Below, piece after piece: positions 60,952 to 64,000 of a stretch of 64,000 bases of DNA. Origin of the DNA: Hygrophila difformis (taxonomy: Eukaryota > Streptophyta > Magnoliopsida > Lamiales > Acanthaceae); assembly GCA_030278955.1 (NCBI GenBank), contig JAOANR010000001.1, forward strand, positions 25,983,120-26,047,119. Reading direction: 5' to 3'. A program made the position numbers and the translations under genes. Position 1 is the first letter of the stretch. Every line of letters starts with the position of its first letter. The notes below the pieces were generated by a model that was not told the origin of the DNA, did not search any database, and saw only the letters and a list, made by a program, of their open reading frames with translations.

Positions 60952-62395
60952 ACTGAGGCAGAATAAATGCAATGGCATTGTAAGGATTAGATAATTTGCA
61001 GGATTGAATTCGCAGAAATGATTTGGTTGAAGAATGTGACATGACTTGGAATATAAGGGATTTGAATCATAAACATTAGTTCAAGCAAAACAATTTGAAA
61101 TCCTTCCCAAGCATAAATAATTTAGAATTGTGAGTTTTAGATCCCTCAAACAAATTCACTTTAAATAAATGAAATTAAAATCCTATGAAACTCCACTTGT
61201 TGCATAAAGTAAGAACCAAGAGACGCTTGACGACCAAGGATGAGAGAGTAGAGAGTAGAGATATCTTTCTTTTATCTCATATCATATGAATCATTCAAAC
61301 TTCTTTATCTATAGCAGACCTCTCGATTGCAGCAGCTCAGAGCCATTGACTCAAGAAATTACATCACTAGTTTATGGACCAATTTATTTGTTCCACTAAT
61401 ATTCAATTGTGTCATCAGAACCATTAGTGCTCATAAAACCCCTGTCATCATTGCACTGAGACATGATGACATATTCAGACTAAAGGTTAATGATAAGAGA
61501 TTACTTGTAACACTGTTAATCAATACACAAAGAAGCATAGAAAGTCTAAACATTTCTATGGTTAGAAACAAACCACAAGGGATGCTGTAAGATATGAGGG
61601 CATTAGTATATCTAGAGTAAGTAAATAAAAACTACAGAAAGATAAATAGAGGCCCCATCAATCATTCAAAAGTGTGGCATAGTAATTTTCTAAGGTGAAA
61701 TAGTAGTATTGATTAGCCACTTGCAAAGTACACACAAAAACAGTTTTGCCACACCTTGTGAAGCAAAGAAACATAATAATGGGAGGGGAACCTAGTTAGT
61801 ATTAATTATAACTAGCACAGCAAGTTAGCAACAACCTGATGGGGTGAAATTAAAAGAAAAAGTTAACTAGAAAAGTTAAAGCCAATAACAACTATTTGAA
61901 CTTAGTTTGTTAAAATTAAATGATGCACAAGCACACTCAGGAGAAACTAGCAAAGCACATTCATGAACATAGATTCTCACAAAATAAAGAATAATAAATA
62001 AATAGATTAACACAGGACAACTGATTGGTCCAGCCAAAAATTTAAAAACTCAAGACAAGATAGTCCATTTAAATTTACAATACCATCAATGTGATAGATT
62101 TGAAGCAAGGTATCATCATGATTCACATGCAAATAATATAACATCAATCTGAGCTGATTCATAATATGCTTAAAAAACTACCTAAGAAGACAATAGTAGA
62201 TAAATTCAATAAAAGCTTAACTAAGCAAACCAGAACCTATGGAACTCATTCTTTTCACTATAGATCAGCACAATTAAAGGAGACAATCTAGATCAACACA
62301 GAAAGAAATAAACGAACCTCTTTCAATAAGTCCAAATCTTCTGGGTCGTGCTTTCGCTCATATCCTGGTGGCGGAAATGGAAAGCAGCGAGACAT
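57439..62395 (-). CDS. Lys/Glu-rich protein of the plant 'myb-like protein X' family, three coding exons
   Basis: The ATG at 62395-62393 opens MSRCFPFPPPGYERKHD. Exon 1 is 62395-62318, followed by GTTCG at the donor. Exon 2 runs 59127-58176 after TTTTCAG. Exon 3 runs 57998-57439, with the stop TGA at 57441-57439. This gives 529 residues. Residues 27 to about 95 are almost only Lys, Glu, Asp and Arg (KHKEKKHKKEKKDKE), the usual reason for the misleading 'myb-like' name; no MYB repeat is present. The middle is low complexity. The conserved end carries DWLF (about 483-486) and VWAEAVHLESVDVCALPYVI before the C-terminus. The function of the family is not established; a nuclear place is an inference from charge. 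This is the only intact gene in the window. Confidence 0.87.
57999..58175 (-). other. 177-bp in-frame intron of the myb-like X gene (exitron-like)
   Basis: Donor GTGAGTACTT at 58175 and acceptor CTTCCTTACAG at 57999. Splicing joins GFLHE to IEIRANK, which is the form I expect from relatives. The intron is 59 codons long with no in-frame stop, so retention would lengthen the protein to 588 residues. Confidence 0.82.
59497..59704. repeat. Two tandem copies of a 104-bp unit in intron 1
   Basis: AGCATAACTTCGCCACTGCT occurs at 59501 and 59605 with almost identical sequence after it. A third partial copy (ACTTCGCCACTGATGTTGG) precedes at 59473. Confidence 0.92.
59971..60226. mobile_element. Stowaway-like MITE in intron 1
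   Basis: The left end CTCCCTCCGTTTTTTTAAAA follows TA. The right end TTTTTAAAACAGAGTTAG is a degraded inverted match, also followed by TA (60227-60228). Confidence 0.7.
60231..60258. repeat. (GA)14 microsatellite
   Basis: Uninterrupted GA dinucleotides directly after the MITE. Confidence 0.97.
60899..60949. repeat. (AG)25 microsatellite
   Basis: Uninterrupted AG dinucleotides in intron 1; a likely length polymorphism. Confidence 0.97.
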
Positions 62396-63860
62396 TACGC
62401 ATTATACATGTGAAAGTGAAAAAGGCTATAATTAAGAAAACAGTATTCCTGGTTTACTTTCCCAGGATAAGAGTAGCAGAGCAGTAATTATATTTCCATC
62501 CATGCCATGACCCCACATTGATTTCCGGAGCAAGCTGTTCTTTCCTTTGGTTAGGATACCCAAACGCACCACGTTCCACTCCAAATATATAATAGCGTCC
62601 GCCTTGATAAGAAATATTAAAGATAACAATATCCAAGCTCAATTGCACTTGCAGACCCCACACTAATAGATCACACTACAGTTCCCAACAAATGTCTGAA
62701 TCAGACCCTGATATGTATAGCTCTTGCAAAGGTTAAAAAGGAAAAAACTTTGGCAAAAACAGCTAATCCAGCAGCAGGATGATCTTATGGCAGGTCTACT
62801 GAGAAAGTAGAATTAAATGATCATCACATTCCTATCCCCCACCTTAATCTCCAAAATTAACCCGAGATCATTCCCTCAGTACAAGAAATAAAGAGCTGAA
62901 ACCCACCAACCATTCCATAGGACATTCGATTAGTTCTGGTTTTTATTGTGTCTCATTTATGTGCGCTTTTGTGAGCAATCCTCTTCCATACCCTCCAAAA
63001 ACCAACTTCCAGCTTAATTGACAGTGCTTACACTCCAATACACCTCTTGAGCTCGTTATGATCAAACCAGCACACGTCAATATTCCAATCTACAGAGTGG
63101 AATTCTATTGGGCAAGCACCTGAAGAACTAGGAAGTTTCCAATTGAACAAACCAGCTCCAAATTGTTCTGAGTAAAACCCAACTAGCAACAAGTGCAACA
63201 CACTGCCTTTGTCAATCTGATACTCCTATTGGAAAACCCTCGATGGAATTCCGCGTGGGCAAGTAGTCAATCTCACAAGACCCAAACCCTAAACTGCAAA
63301 ACGGTACACAAGAAATCCGGATTCAATTCATCAAAGTGAAATTCTTAGTTCTTTTTTTAACCCCAAAGAATAAAAATTAGGTTTAAAATGTAGCAACTTT
63401 CTGCCAATAGGGCGAAGCGAGGAAGCATAAATTACTTTGGGATCGAGAAATTATTCCGGAACTTCAAAGGTACCACAAAAGGAAACCTTTCAAAAATCCC
63501 AAAATCAATATCTGAAAAAAGAAGAAAGATTAGAAAAGCTGAGTTCCGTGAAGTTGAAAGGAAATTGAGCTTCAGTCCACATCGCTTTTACCTTGCTCGC
63601 AACAAAATGAAGGAGCATGTGAGGAAAGGGACAGGATCCCAGTTCCCAGCCGGTTTTTGTTAAGAGTTAATTGTTGAGAACAAGAGTAGAAAAACAACGA
63701 AGCCTACCCAGCAACGAAATCCTTGTTTCCCAGGATAATAAACGGGTTTCAGAGATTCATTCATATACTCGCAGGTTTTCGCTGGCGGGGTGGCTAATAA
63801 TGGGGGGAGACGCCAGACGGAGACGGAGAGAAGGAGGAGAAGCCAAGACTCAAGACTAAT
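62396..63860 (-). other. Probable 5' UTR of the myb-like X gene with a 1.2-kb intron
   Basis: On the minus strand a CT-rich leader (CTTCTCCTCCTTCTCTCCGT, about 63840-63820) runs to a donor at 63591 (GCAAG/GTAAAAGCG). An acceptor TTCTTAATTATAG ends at 62426, leaving about 30 bases before the ATG. The order of signals fits a leader intron, common in this kind of gene. The transcription start is not fixed by the sequence. Confidence 0.5.
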
Positions 63861-64000
63861 AAAAAGAGATCACATGACACAGCACACGGCTTTTATTTTG
63901 GGAAGAAATTATGGACAGTGCCATGGCAGGTCCTGACAATACTCTTTTTTGCCAGCCGCCAAAATTCCTCAACTTTTGTACCCGAAAAGGTATAAAAACC
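63861..64000 (-). promoter_or_regulatory. Proximal promoter region of the myb-like X gene
   Basis: Immediately upstream of the CT-rich leader. AAAATAAAAGCC near 63900-63888 is the only TATA-like stretch. The region is cut off by the window edge. Confidence 0.35.

Larger units (their letters stand above)
59128..62317 (-). other. Intron 1 of the myb-like X gene, 3.2 kb
   Basis: A long AT-rich intron between GTTCG (62317) and TTTTCAG (59128). It holds a 104-bp tandem duplication, a Stowaway MITE and two GA microsatellites listed separately. An open frame at 61327-61590 on the plus strand has no recognisable domain and is probably chance. Confidence 0.8.

Noticed and set aside
57439..62395. MYB transcription factor
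   Set aside because: The family name 'myb-like protein X' reflects low-complexity Lys/Glu sequence; no MYB repeat with spaced Trp residues is present.

Overview
This window is nuclear DNA of a flowering plant, almost certainly a eudicot. The evidence is one intron-containing gene of a plant-specific family, decayed copies of plant developmental and chaperone genes, and a dense nest of plant-type mobile elements: Tat-type and Athila-like Ty3/gypsy elements, Ty1/copia, MULE, hAT, Stowaway and Harbinger-like MITEs, and an endogenous caulimovirid. The species cannot be told from the sequence. There is no sign of bacterial or organelle DNA.

Layout. Positions 1-4285 hold the tail of a long LTR that cuts into a BLADE-ON-PETIOLE-like pseudogene; a 3.1-kb hAT element carrying its own Stowaway MITE splits that pseudogene again. 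Positions 4.9-7.2 kb are a MITE field. Positions 7.6-33.7 kb are a broken endogenous pararetrovirus (tandem pieces, then a 1.1-kb inverted duplication). An 18.7-kb Tat-lineage gypsy element sits in it, with a clean AGGGT target duplication. The gypsy element was itself hit by a 1.2-kb foldback MULE and by a young non-coding LTR element of Athila type (19430-29079). The young element is now a partial tandem and has replaced most of the gypsy integrase.

Positions 33.7-49.5 kb are Ty1/copia fragments in both orientations. They are interrupted by a 4.6-kb LTR-type insertion rich in GC hairpins, a 2.2-kb solo LTR and a 2.9-kb MULE, all three with recognisable target duplications. Positions 49.5-53.9 kb hold a promoter-bearing repeat, a foldback element, a fresh 0.5-kb tandem duplication and a hAT element nested in a Stowaway element. 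A DnaJ (J20-like) pseudogene follows at about 53.9-54.3 kb.

The one apparently functional gene lies on the minus strand at 57439-62395 (CDS), with a probable 5' UTR exon and intron out to about 63.86 kb. It encodes a Lys/Glu-rich protein of the family usually annotated 'myb-like protein X'. Its last intron is 177 bp, a multiple of three, and has no in-frame stop.

Most observations come from reading boundaries: terminal inverted repeats, target duplications, primer-binding sites and gene reading frames that close when an insertion is removed. The most unusual pattern is a set of evenly spaced GC-rich hairpins in two unrelated long LTRs, where some arms have changed on both sides so that pairing is kept.
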